This document shows, one piece after another, positions 1-8,612 of a stretch of 26,206 nt of DNA (the stretch's first letter is position 1; each line of letters starts with the position of its first letter). Source of the stretch: Pelagophyceae sp. CCMP2097. Its lineage: Eukaryota > Sar > Pelagophyceae. The translations under genes were made by a program, and so were the position numbers. Under the pieces are notes generated by a model. It did not search any database, was not told the DNA's origin, and saw only the letters and a list, made by a program, of their open reading frames with translations. The stretch is from contig MU657732.1 of assembly GCA_026770575.1 (NCBI GenBank), positions 4,582-30,787 of the forward strand, given 5' to 3'.

Positions 1-264
1 CTTCTTCTATGATGATTCCAATGAGGCTCCTGCTCGACCTCCACTCCCAATTTTAGCAATCGCATCAACCACCAGTCGCTGAATCGGCCGAGTTGTGGCC
101 CTTTTCTTCCCAAAGGTGGAACCTCACGGATTTACCCTGGGACGGACGGAAGGAAGGACAGACGTACAGACAAAATTGCCCCTGGTAATCCTTCAATCAA
201 TGGACCCGAAGGGCCCTTGCCGTAAACTGTCGTTGATTAAACGGCAAGGACCCTCCGGGTCCTC
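1..264 (+). repeat. Left arm of a long inverted repeat (partner 21111-21372)
   Basis: Read as its reverse complement, 21111-21372 aligns with 1-264 along nearly the whole length, with scattered mismatches and small indels. Shared landmarks in order are a segment rich in GACA/GACG units, the string AAAATTGCCCCTGG, and an inner hairpin. The arm is cut by the window edge, so its true outer end is unknown. The two arms flank about 21 kb. They may be terminal inverted repeats of one very large element, or two independent insertions of a dispersed repeat in opposite orientation; the sequence alone does not decide. The (GTCT)n tract is expanded in the right copy. Confidence 0.85.
204..264. repeat. 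Inner hairpin of the left repeat arm
   Basis: A 22-nt stem beginning GGACCCGAAGGGCCCTTGCC pairs with its near-perfect complement ending at 264 (two mismatches), around a loop of about 17 nt. The same hairpin occurs at 21111-21171. This self-complementary core suggests a small foldback unit nested inside the longer repeat. Confidence 0.8.
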
Positions 265-1781
265 AAAAATAAATTGTAAAATCTGTATTTGATTTTACAT
301 GTAAATTGCATGTAATTACACGGCCCCCAAATTTTGCCTTTGTAATGCCCTTGAAAATACAACTTTAATCCATCGGTATTTGTGAATTTCGGGTGCCTTG
401 CATCGCGAAATTGTGGCTTTTCACAACTTGTTTGAACAAAAGTTGGACTCTAACTCCAAAAACATGCGCATGCAGAGCCACACCTCGTATTTTAGCTCGT
501 CAGTTCGCCGGGGCGACTCGGCGGAGCCTCCCGCTCGCGCTAAGCCCCACTGCGCCTCGTTTGAGCGCCTCTAAAAATACGACCTTCACTTTACACTGTA
601 AATATGTGTGTAACAGTAATTACACTGTAATTACAGTAAAAACAGGGTCCCATAATCCTCTACACTGTCTTTGCCCACCTATAGTAGCGCTCACCCGGAT
701 ACCCTGACACACGGAATTTCTATCCCAGGTTTGTACGACTTATGAGTCAGTTTGTGCCGACTCCTGCGCGGTGGTTCACTATGCCACCCCAGGGTATTAC
801 CATGGCGCACGGAGGTACTGCAGTCCCCCGGGCGGAGGGCGCCTGTGGTATGTTGATGCAGTCGCTTAGACGACACTTTGAAACGCGAGTAGGCTGGCTT
901 AGGTTAAGTCCTATTTCGATGTTGATGGCGCAGCGGCGAAAGAAGGACCGGCACACCCGGCTCAAGCCCCGCGCCACCCTCGCAACCGCGCGCAGCAGCA
1001 TCTGCATAGGCGCGCGTCTTGTTTTTAAGGTACCGTACGGATGAAAATGCGAACCTATCGAAAACATGGTTACATTAGAGTAAAGGTCAATTTAAGAGAG
1101 CGATTTTTAAAGAATGCTGGCAGTTGCAACGATCCAAGGCCTTTCGCCATTGCGCACCACTGCCCCCCCCTCCGAGCGTGTTTGGGGGCTTATAGGGCGG
1201 GTATGGGGCAGGGCTGGACCCTGCCAAAGCGGCTGCGTCTCCAGCGCCCGACTTGGGGCTGCAGAAGACGCGGAATCTCAAAGGCTTGCGAAAACAAGCT
1301 AAAACGGGAATTAAATAAATTTTATCCTTAGAGTGATAAAGAAACTTTGTTTCCTGACGTCGGAGAAGGGTCAAATCGTCGGATTCGAGGCGACCAGGAC
1401 CTGACCTCCCCGAATCCGCCGATTTGCCCCTTTTCAGAAGAGGAAAACAAAAAGCTAAATGCACGACGTTTTCAATAATAACACCTTTCGACGACACCGC
1501 AGGCGGCGGGGAGGGGGCAGCGGCTGGGGATTCTTATGCATTATCGACACAGTTTTCGACTGCGGATCCGCCTGGCTAGTCAGATTCTTCGTGGGCGCCA
1601 CCTCTGAAGTGATGCCGTCCTCAAAATGGCCTAGACGCGGCCGAATGAAAAATTAAGCTCATCACGCGATTCTACGCCCAAAACTACCTCTAGAGATGCA
1701 TCAACCTCCCAGCGAATTAAAAAGCGCAACACCGCGGCCCGGGCAGCCAACATTCTAAAAACAACGCTCTTCTAAGAACCT
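265..1781. other. Non-coding spacer with AT-rich palindromes and one hairpin
   Basis: No convincing gene is present. At 276-325 and 590-645 there are clusters of TTACA/TGTAA palindromes, including TTACATGTAA near 295 and an odd-centred 19-bp palindrome at 616-634. GC-rich open frames at 742-1044 (plus) and 747-1067 (minus) overlap each other and match nothing I recognise. A 23-bp imperfect stem (about 20 matches) is formed by 1368-1390 and 1405-1430. The rest shows nothing. Confidence 0.6.
1368..1430. repeat. Imperfect hairpin
   Basis: The arm starting GGGTCAAATCGTCGGATTCG at 1368 is matched by its near complement at 1405-1430, leaving a loop of about 15 nt. It could be the remains of a foldback element or an RNA-level structure. 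No gene context supports a terminator role. Confidence 0.6.
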
Positions 1782-2510
1782 GGTCAATTTAAGAACCGAC
1801 GAAAAAAACGACAAAATACCTTCAATATCTCGATAAGGCATTTATAAGACCCAATTAAAATCCATTAAATCCCTTATTGGGATATTATCCTGCTACAGGG
1901 GCCCGGTTCTTAATCTGACCGGCGTTTGTTAAAGAATCGATGGTCGGTCCGGACTCTGCCTATGCTAAATTTCTCACAGAGGTCCTCCGCGGACGCCATG
2001 ATTTGGGGTGGGTGGAGAGGACCCAGGCGCGTCCCTTGGCAGCGTCAAAACCGCAATCAACGGCGTCGCCGGGCCGCTGGATTTTCCCCCGCTTATTGGG
2101 GGACCCAGCCAACTTCCCGGTTTGCACCTCGCGGGAAAACCCACTTTCGGTTTCGCTGTTCTGTTTCTGCGGGCGAAAAATATTTCAAAAAAATTATGGA
2201 CATTTCAATATTTCCAAAATGTCACTCAATAATTTAATCCAGCACTTTCATGTGAAAATCATAAGATTTGGCTCTTTTTCATGTGAAAATCAAGGTTATT
2301 GGCTCCATTTCAGCTGAAATGGATCCCATAATCTACAATTTTCGGTGGGAAGTCGGAACTTTTGGTGTGCACAAACTGGGAGGTTAAGTGGGGGATTTTC
2401 GACCTTTTTGATTTTCCCGCTTTTTGTTTTCGTACTTCGATTTTTGGCCGGGGTTTATGGACTTTTGGGAAAGTGGCTGGGTCCCCCAGTAGCCGGTTCT
2501 TAAATTGACC
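1782..2510. mobile_element. Candidate MITE-like elements with 17-bp terminal inverted repeats
   Basis: GGTCAATTTAAGAACCG at 1782-1798 is perfectly matched in inverse at 2494-2510. A two-mismatch inverse copy lies at 1904-1920, which would bound a 139-bp unit (1782-1920). A second nested pair, TGGGGGACCCAGCCA at 2097-2111 with its perfect inverse at 2474-2488, lies inside. No target-site duplication is obvious and no transposase is present. The structure fits one or two nested non-autonomous DNA elements, but this rests on inverted repeats alone. Confidence 0.45.
2304..2323. repeat. Perfect 20-bp palindrome beside a short direct duplication
   Basis: TCCATTTCAGCTGAAATGGA is a perfect palindrome. 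Just upstream, two imperfect copies of a unit of about 30 bp containing TTTCATGTGAAAATCA (about 2246-2275 and 2277-2308) lie in tandem. Confidence 0.8.
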
Positions 2511-2870
2511 TTCACTCCAATTCGAAATTAATTAAGGCTTTTCGACTGAGGATGTGATGGAGGGCCGCGTTCCTCGGCTCTAAGTGGGTGCGCGGCGTTC
2601 TTGGACTCGCGCGGGGGGTCTTCGAGGGCGGGGAATCGATTGCGACTGCCAGAATAGCGATGCGGCGCGTGCGTGTTGGCGTATTGGCACGATTGAGCCC
2701 TCGGGACCGTCAAAAATGGACCAAACGCGACGTAGGCGCCGGCGCCGGCGCCGCCGTCCGCGCTCGATCGAGTCGGACACGGCCCCGGCAGGCTCGGCTG
2801 GTGTGGTCGTCCAGTACGCTGCGATTCAATTGCGCATCTTATGTTTTGGCAAAGGGGGGGCGCGCGTCCT
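2511..2870. other. CpG-rich stretch without a recognised gene
   Basis: The segment has a CG-rich core with GCCGGC units near 2735-2760. Open frames run through it on both strands (for example 2584-2946 plus), but their arginine-rich, low-complexity translations look like composition effects. It could be part of a host exon or CpG-rich promoter DNA; I cannot support either. Confidence 0.4.
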
Positions 2871-3465
2871 TACAAGATGGTTTCGCCAAGAAACTGATTT
2901 TGCATTGCGCGTTTTTTTGGCAAAACTAAAGTGGGCATTGGGCTGAGCTTCCGGCGGCCGCGCACGCACCCCAAGGAAAAGTCCGCCAGAGCTCTACTTT
3001 AACCAAAGAGCGTCTTTTGCAAAAGTTACAGCGATCGAAAGATATAGACACCCTTTTTATATAAACACACACCACATAGTTTCTAAATAAACGGCCACTT
3101 TTCTTAAAAAGAGAGAAGAAACGGCCCATTTTTTTAAAAATATGGACCAACTGTAGCTTTTTGGTGACAGTCCCGGGCTTTTTGGGTCAGGTATTTCGGT
3201 GGTTGCTCGACGTAGCCTTCTTACACACGGTCGTACGCGGCCATCGGCGCCGGGTGAACGAAAATCCGAGGTCTCCTTGGGTGGTAACGGCCCTCGCCAA
3301 AGTCGCCAAATCGATTTTCTCAGCCCATATAAGACGTAGGAAAGTTCACCCGGCACGGCTGGAGGCGTCTCGGCGCGCTGCATGCGACCCCGATAACTGT
3401 ACCTCGAAAGACCGTCTCAAATTTGCCCCAAAAATACTTGACTTTCTTGGCGAAACCATCTTGTA
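2871..3465. repeat. 595-bp segment bounded by a perfect 23-bp inverted repeat
   Basis: The 23 bases at 2871-2893, beginning TACAAGATGGTTTCGCC, recur exactly in inverse at 3443-3465. Similarity fades both inside and outside the arms, and no target-site duplication is visible. The interior is AT-rich in its first half and holds no recognisable gene. It may be a small foldback element, or two copies of a conserved short unit brought together in inverse orientation. Confidence 0.6.
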
Positions 3466-3641
3466 GGCCCCGCGCTCGGCACCGTCTAGCTGTTCCGTCC
3501 GTCTCGGGTCGCGGGTTCCATGGCCGGCGTGAGTTTTGAATGTATGCGTGGGGCTGATTGGCGGCCTGTCTGAGAGGCTCTACGAGCCGTGCGAGGTCGT
3601 TTCGACGTCGCGTGCGTAGGTCGAGCCGACGCCGAGGAGCG

Positions 3642-3954
3642 ATGCGGTCGGCGCTCCTGCTCGTCGTTTGGTGTGGTTTGCCGGGTTTGGCGTCGGGGTT
3701 TGAGTTCCGCGAGCAGGTCTTCAGCCCACAGCTGGGGGGGAAGAAGGGCGCTGTGCGGACGGAAGCGATCGCCGCCGCGCTCCGGGCGCTGAACGACAAG
3801 AAGGACGTCGTTGTCAATTATGCGGGTTTAGTGCGCACGTCGCGGCGCATGCTGCGGCGCGTCGAGGGAGAGGCGCGCAAAGGTGTCCGCCACGGCGAGC
3901 CCGACGACGGATGCTACCTTGTCGCCGAGAAGGAAGTCACGCCGTCGTCGCCTG
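3642..3954 (+). pseudogene. Truncated hypothetical gene with signal-peptide-like start
   Basis: The ATG at 3642 begins with MRSALLLVVWCGLPGLASG, which looks like a cleavable signal peptide, followed by about 85 GC-rich codons with no domain I recognise. The same frame also extends upstream to 3558. From about 3955 the frame runs on to 4544, but that DNA is the dispersed repeat found again at 16832 and 19309, so the downstream residues are not part of the original protein. The reading is therefore a gene start or exon truncated by a repeat insertion. A chance open frame in GC-rich DNA is the main alternative. Confidence 0.3.
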
Positions 3955-4464
3955 CTCTTTCAAAGCCCTGGGACTCAAAACTTCGCAAAGGCGTCGACGT
4001 CCCTGCCCGCGCGTCGCCACCGCGCGTCCTCTTCGGCCGTGCCGTGCGCCGACAAAGGCCACAGAGGCTCCAGCAGGTCCGACGCGAGGGTCGGACCGTC
4101 CACGTCCGACCTCGCGGCCGGGACGGCCTCGATTCGGCTCGGGGCGTTTCCCTCGGAAGACGTGCGCGCCCGTCTCTGAAAAAGTCGGCCACCAAAAGCG
4201 GCCGGGGCCGGCCCGGCCGCCATCAGGGTTCCATCGGCGGTTGCCCACGGGCCAGAAGCGTCGATAAAAGAGGCCGAACACGCCGAACACGCCGAGCTGA
4301 AATCGCGCACTTCGACGGGCTATACCATAAAACGCGCCGTCTAAAAACCTCGCTCCTGCTCCAGGCTTGTAGAGCGCGTCACGGGCTTTCGAACGCCCCC
4401 TCGCGGCCCGAATCCGACGCGTGTGTCGGGGGATACGCCCAAAGGCCTAATCACCGTACCGTAC
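3955..4464 (+). repeat. Dispersed repeat, copy A (5'-truncated)
   Basis: This copy matches 16980-17482 and 19470-19970 in the same orientation. It includes the tandem GCCGAACAC units near 4271, the segment CGTGCGCGCCCGTCTCTGA, and an end near CCGTAC. It lacks the first ~130 bp found in copies B and C. On the minus strand two overlapping frames stay open in all three copies, one starting MRDFS and one MFGVFGLFYR. That may be coding or only GC-rich composition. Confidence 0.8.
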
Positions 4465-4730
4465 GCACCCTATCACAACTCGGCCTTCGGCGAAGGACCC
4501 GGGCTTTCTTCTGCGCTTCGCTGGGGGAAAGCCGGGGCGGCTAGGTTCCGGAAGGTTCTGAGAATGTTCTGGGACTCGGAAGGCCCTTTTCAGACCCTGC
4601 TTATATTACACAGCCTCGCAATGTCATTTTCAGAAGTTTTCTTTCAGTAATATCGGCGATTATTTCGTCGAAACCGGAGTTCAAGTCCCGAAAATGGCAA
4701 TTTCTCTTTCGGATTTTGCGGCGGCCGTCA
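4465..4730. other. Spacer between repeat copy A and the LINE fragment
   Basis: I see no gene. A box-B-like string, GGAGTTCAAGTCCC at about 4676, is the only suggestive motif and it is weak. Confidence 0.4.
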
Positions 4731-5440
4731 ACTAATAATAATAAGAAATTACAGGACAGGCAGGCCGGAGGGGCCGCCATCTAGTCAAGGAGGACCTTTC
4801 CCTGGCCTAGTCGGATCAACCAACTTAGCATGGATGCGATAAACTTTATACAAAAAACGATAGATATCAATGTCAACAGCTGGGCTGTTGTTGTCACTCA
4901 TTATGCACTCAACCTTCTGAGTGGTTGTAAGATCCGCAAAAGACGGAACTTTAGATTCGATTCGAGCAAAACATGCGTCGCGGGGCTCCTTGTATGCACC
5001 ACAGACACCCAACACGTGATGAGCGGACTCGCCGATTCTCCCATTGCAGCATGGAGGCGGCTTGTGTGAATTTGCACGTGTTAACCTGCCTTTAATCTCG
5101 CGCACATTGTGTTCCTTACCGGGAGCTTCGTGGCAATTGCAGCGCAATTTAATTTTAATTGCTTTCCCTTGGCGAAGTGTCCAATTCATGGCAGGATCAC
5201 GTAAGAGGTACGGGGCTGTTTTGGATGTCGATGACCAACCCCGCAATGCCAAGAGGGTCTCTGACTTAAGAGGGTCTCTGACTTTGGAGTCAGTGCGGTC
5301 AATTTTCTGTTTTGCAACAAACATCGAATTTCATGTGCTTTAGTGGCCGTAGCAGAAACACCAATGTTTTCACGCCAGTCAAGTGAAATTGACAATGGTT
5401 CGAGATACACAGTGGCGCTATTATCCACATTGCGTCCATG
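4731..5440 (-). pseudogene. LINE-type retrotransposon 3' end: reverse transcriptase C-terminal zinc region
   Basis: On the minus strand a frame ending with TGA at 4785-4787 carries the pattern C-C-(x)4-GE-(x)3-H-(x)4-C-(x)6-R (core HHVLGVCGAYKEPR). This is typical of the Cys/His module at the C terminus of non-LTR retrotransposon ORF2 proteins, and it follows an arginine-rich segment with KLRC as in that family. After the stop comes about 50 nt of 3' tail and then a (TTA)n run (plus strand TAATAATAATAAG, about 4733-4746), as expected of a LINE 3' terminus. Upstream, the frame containing SISLDWRENIGVSATATK continues the protein. The two frames are separated by a 17-bp tandem duplication (5251-5267 and 5268-5284). 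The endonuclease and catalytic RT domains are absent, so this is a 5'-truncated, dead copy. Confidence 0.6.
5251..5284. repeat. 17-bp tandem duplication inside the LINE frame
   Basis: AAGAGGGTCTCTGACTT occurs twice without a gap. Seventeen bases are not a multiple of three, so the duplication shifts the minus-strand frame. The residues KSETLL are readable on both sides in the two different frames, as expected of a recent duplication. Confidence 0.9.
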
Positions 5441-5455
5441 TTCACCATGAACTTG

Positions 5456-5581
5456 GAAGTTGACGTGTGTTGCGAGCTGGTGGCGGCCGTCAACTTGGAA
5501 GTCGACGCGAGTTACGAGTTGGTGGCGGCCATCGACTTGCAAGTCGACGCGCGTTGCGAGTTGGTGGTGGTCGTCGGCACG
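5456..5581 (+). repeat. Tandem 42-bp repeats, block 1 (three units)
   Basis: The units are 5456-5497, 5498-5539 and 5540-5581. They differ at a few positions and contain GTCGAC-type half palindromes at their junctions. Because 42 is divisible by three they stay open in frame, giving repeated EVDASYELVAA-like peptides, but there is no sign that they are translated. The last unit runs into a tRNA-like box B. Confidence 0.9.
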
Positions 5582-5598
5582 ACGGGCAGAAGATTCCG

Positions 5599-5622
5599 GG
5601 TTCGAGTCCCGCAAGTTTTTTT
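5599..5622 (+). promoter_or_regulatory. tRNA-type box B with T-run, copy 1
   Basis: GGTTCGAGTCC at 5599-5609 matches the RNA polymerase III box B consensus and sits in a T-arm-like stem (CGGG/CCCG). A run of seven T, a Pol III terminator-like sequence, follows at 5616-5622. No complete tRNA cloverleaf can be built upstream, so it is tRNA- or SINE-derived at most. Confidence 0.5.
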
Positions 5623-5747
5623 AATTGGTCTTTGGGTTATGTGGAAAGTTGGCGAAGTGTAGTGTGTTTAGCTAAGAGGCGCGCAAAAAACAGAGGTGAA
5701 GTTCCCATTTGACCTTCAATTTCGGATTCGTAGCGGCTGTCGACTTG

Positions 5748-5873
5748 GAAGTCGACGCGTGGAGCGAGCTGGTGGCGGTCGTCAACTTGGAAGTCGACGC
5801 GAGTTACGAGTTGGTGGCGGCCGTCGACTTGCAAGTCGACGCGCCTTGCGAGTTGGTGGTGGTCGTCGGCACG
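5748..5873 (+). repeat. Tandem 42-bp repeats, block 2 (three units plus a partial)
   Basis: The units are 5748-5789, 5790-5831 and 5832-5873, with a partial unit at 5730-5747. The segment 5790-5933 is a direct duplication of 5498-5641 at a constant offset of 292 bp. The junction at 5822-5841 is a perfect 20-bp palindrome, CGTCGACTTGCAAGTCGACG. Confidence 0.9.
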
Positions 5874-5890
5874 GCGGGCAGAAGATTCCG

Positions 5891-5912
5891 GGTTCGAGTC
5901 CCGCAAGTTTTT
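5891..5912 (+). promoter_or_regulatory. tRNA-type box B with T-run, copy 2
   Basis: GGTTCGAGTCC at 5891-5901 is followed by five T at 5908-5912. It lies only about 20 bp upstream of the ATG that opens the USP reading frame, so the whole 42-bp-repeat and box-B unit is the immediate leader of the Helitron-type gene. Confidence 0.5.
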
Positions 5913-5930
5913 AAAATTGGTCTTTGGGTT

Positions 5931-7080
5931 ATGATGCCGATGCAGATGCTCAGGAAGGTCGTGCATACGAAGGGCCGCGTCGGACTGATCAACTCGGGCG
6001 GCGCGTGCTACATGAACGCGGTGGTGCAGGCGCTCGCGCATGTGCCGCTACTGGCCGTGTACTTTACGTCGGGCGAGTTCTCTTGTACGACATCAACCTC
6101 AAGACCATGTTTGGCGCGCAGGGCAAGGTCGCGGCGGCCTTTGGCAAGCTGCTGTGATGCATAAGTGAGTCGGACGCCGCCATCGCGCCGAAGGAGTTTA
6201 AGCGCACGCTCGGCGCATGGTGCGAGACGTTCGAGGGCGAGGAACAGGAGGGCGCGTCCGGGCTGCTGAACAAGCTCTTCGAGGGCCTCGGCGAGGACCT
6301 GAATCGCGTTGCGACGAAGCCGTACGCAGAAAAACCCGAGGTGACATCCGGCGACGCCACCATGACGGCAGCCCAGCGCGCCGAGGCCGAAGCGGACGCA
6401 GCGGCGACGTGTTGGCACAACTACGCGTCGCTGCGCGAGGACCACCCCGTGACTGCGTTCTTTAGCTTGCTCCTACGACGTGAGACGGTGAATGTCAAGG
6501 ACTCGCGCAAATGGACGGCGGGCTTCGACGCGGCCACCATGCTCACGTTGCCGGTCGGCGACGGCATAAATCGTGTGCGGCTAGTGGAGTGCATGGAATC
6601 ATACTGCGCGCCGACCCACGTCACCAAGGCCGACGCCGGCGCCACCGTGGAGTCGTTCACCAAGGCGATGTCGATCTGGGAGACGCCGCCAGTGCTGGCG
6701 CTCGTGCTGGACCGCTTTTTGCGCACGGAAGAAGGCAAGCAGTGCAAGTTGGGAAACCGCGTCGGGTTCCCCGTCGATGGACTCTACATCGCATAGTTCT
6801 GCCACGCCAACTCGAAGTACGCGCGCTACGCCACCGGTCACCGCGCCTCGAGCAGCGACACGCCGGAAACAGTTCCGCCGCCGCCCATCTACGACCTCGT
6901 CTCTTGGTGAACCACTATGACAACCTCGATGAAGGCCACTGCGCGTGTATCGCGCGCAGGTTCAACAACGGAGGGTTGGTTCCTGTTCAACGATGAAGTT
7001 GTTAAGCGAGTCGGCGCCTTTCCCAACGAGATCGAGGCGACGGCGTACATGCTCTTCTACGTACGCCGAGATATCCACGC
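5931..7080 (+). pseudogene. Ubiquitin-specific protease (peptidase C19) domain heading the Helitron polyprotein
   Basis: USPs cleave ubiquitin from proteins using a Cys-His-Asp triad. The Cys box reads GLINSGGACYMNAVVQALA, with the nucleophile codon at 6006-6008 and the oxyanion-type Asn retained. The middle segment FKRTLGAWCETFEGEEQEG, then GEDLNRVATKPYAEKPE and TMLTLPVG, closely follows the USP4/USP15/UBP12 type. The His box has NHYDNLDEGHCAC (His at 6937-6939), then WFLFNDEVV (Asp at 6992-6994) and AYMLFYVRRD. The usual CxxC zinc pairs of the fingers subdomain are not seen. Breaks are a frameshift near 6070, TGA at 6155, TAG at 6794 and frameshifts near 6900 and 6976. The ATG pair at 5931 is a plausible start, but the frame is open upstream through the 42-bp repeats. 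USP identity is strong; activity of this copy is not expected. Confidence 0.85.
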
Positions 7081-8578
7081 GGCCGGGGGATCTTATGTGG
7101 CGGCTGCACTTGGTGGCGCGTCTTTACCGCCGCTGGAAGCGCTCATGCGGTCTCGTTTCAGCCGCGTACACGCGCGCATGAACGTCAATGACGCCCCCAA
7201 CGCGCCGCCGGCAACGAACAACCACTATCGCCCCGCCACGGGCAGCGCCGTGCGCGAGGTTAACGCCGGCGACGCGCGTGCCAACGGCGCCGCCGCACGC
7301 GCCGCGCCCGAGGCGGCTGAGCAGGCTGCAGTCGACCCCATGGACGTGGATGTGGACGCCGCCGCCGGCGTCAATACGACGCCGATGGCGGAGCAGGCTG
7401 CCGACGACGCCATGGACGTCGACGGCGGCGGCGTGCAAACCGAGACGCCGCGCGGCCTACCGCAGGAGCCGGACCCGGCACTCTGGCACTTGGTCGGTCG
7501 GGTGCGACGGCCCTCGTGTCGACGCGACGACGCTGCGCCGACGGTACGGAAGTGGACCGCGGTCGAAGACGACATCATGCGCCGCGCCAAGGTCGATCCG
7601 CAGTACAACGAGCATACTGGCGTCTCCTGGCGGCTCGTCGCGGCCGACGTGAACGCGGGCGGCGTGCGTTGCATCGACGGGACCGCTGCGCGCCGACGTT
7701 GGATCGAGCTCATGACGTCCTGGACCGCCGAGGACGACACCCGCGTTCGAGCGGTGGCCAAGCAGTCGAACCGCGACAAGTGGATCGACCTCGCGGCGAC
7801 CCCGCAGTTCAGCGGCCGCTTCGACGCCCGCGCACTGGGTCGCCGCGCATCTGATCTCCGACGACCCTCCCAAATCAGGGACGCAGCCGAGCAAGCGGCG
7901 GCGAAGCGCAAACGACGGGCGGACGGCGACGCCGACGACGGCGAGGCGAAGAAGCGCGCCAATACGGCGCAGCACAAGCTCGCCAGGCAGCAGGAGGTCA
8001 AGGCGCGCGCGGCAGCCGCGTGGGATGCGGTCGCCGCGCGCGACGCCGCGTTGGCCGCGGCGAGTACGGCGAATGCGCCGCCGCCGCCGCCGGTCTCGGA
8101 GGCGGTCAAGACGCGATGCGCGGCGCGGCACGCGGAGCTCAACGAGGAGCGGAACTGGCGGCGAGTCCCGTGCGCGTGCTGCGAGCAGCTCACGTTTCTC
8201 GAGGACGTGGCTCGGCGGGCGTCGACGCGCAGCTGCACTGCGGCGTTTCCGGTGGCCTCGACGGCGACGGGACGGACGACGCCGCCTCGAGTAGCCGCGT
8301 TGGCCGAGCTCTACGCGCGGCGCTTCTTTGCCACAGCGACGCCCGACCCGACTGCGCATGTCGAGATTCGCGGCGTGGCCGACGCGGGGGGGGTCCGCGG
8401 CCGCGTCGCGGCCGCCGGGGCGGCGCCGCTCTGGCTATTGGCGACGTCCGAAACGGTGATGCGGCTTGGTGGCGAGCGCGTGGCTCCGACTGTCGCGGCC
8501 ATCCGCGTCGAACCGCTGCCGGCCGTACCGGCGACGTCGCGTGCGGCTTGTGCAGGTGCGACGTTTTGCGACCGATGA
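7081..8578 (+). CDS. Myb/SANT-containing middle segment of the Helitron polyprotein
   Basis: This continues, without a stop, the frame that carries the end of the USP. After an Ala-rich linker with MDVDVD-type acidic patches (7340-7430) come two Myb/SANT-like repeats. The first begins at KWTAVEDD (Trp codon 7553) with later W and RRRW positions up to about 7710. The second begins at SWTAEDDTR (Trp codon 7721) and ends near 7860. Such repeats usually bind DNA, so a role in recognising the element's ends is a reasonable inference. A Lys/Arg- and Ala-rich coiled-coil-like stretch (about 7880-8060) and a CACCEQL cysteine cluster (about 8177) follow. The frame ends at 8576-8578; the continuing protein appears in another frame as FATDDMDELVDLEL, then TGA at 8607. 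Confidence 0.6.
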
Positions 8579-8612
8579 CATGGACGAGCTCGTCGACCTC
8601 GAGCTGTGACCG

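Noticed and set aside
5540..5622. Possible complete tRNA gene ending in box B
   Set aside because: Only the T-arm and box B are recognisable; no matching acceptor stem or seven-base anticodon loop can be formed upstream.
5456..5873. CRISPR-like array
   Set aside because: The 42-bp units are directly adjacent with no unique spacers, so this is a minisatellite in eukaryotic DNA.
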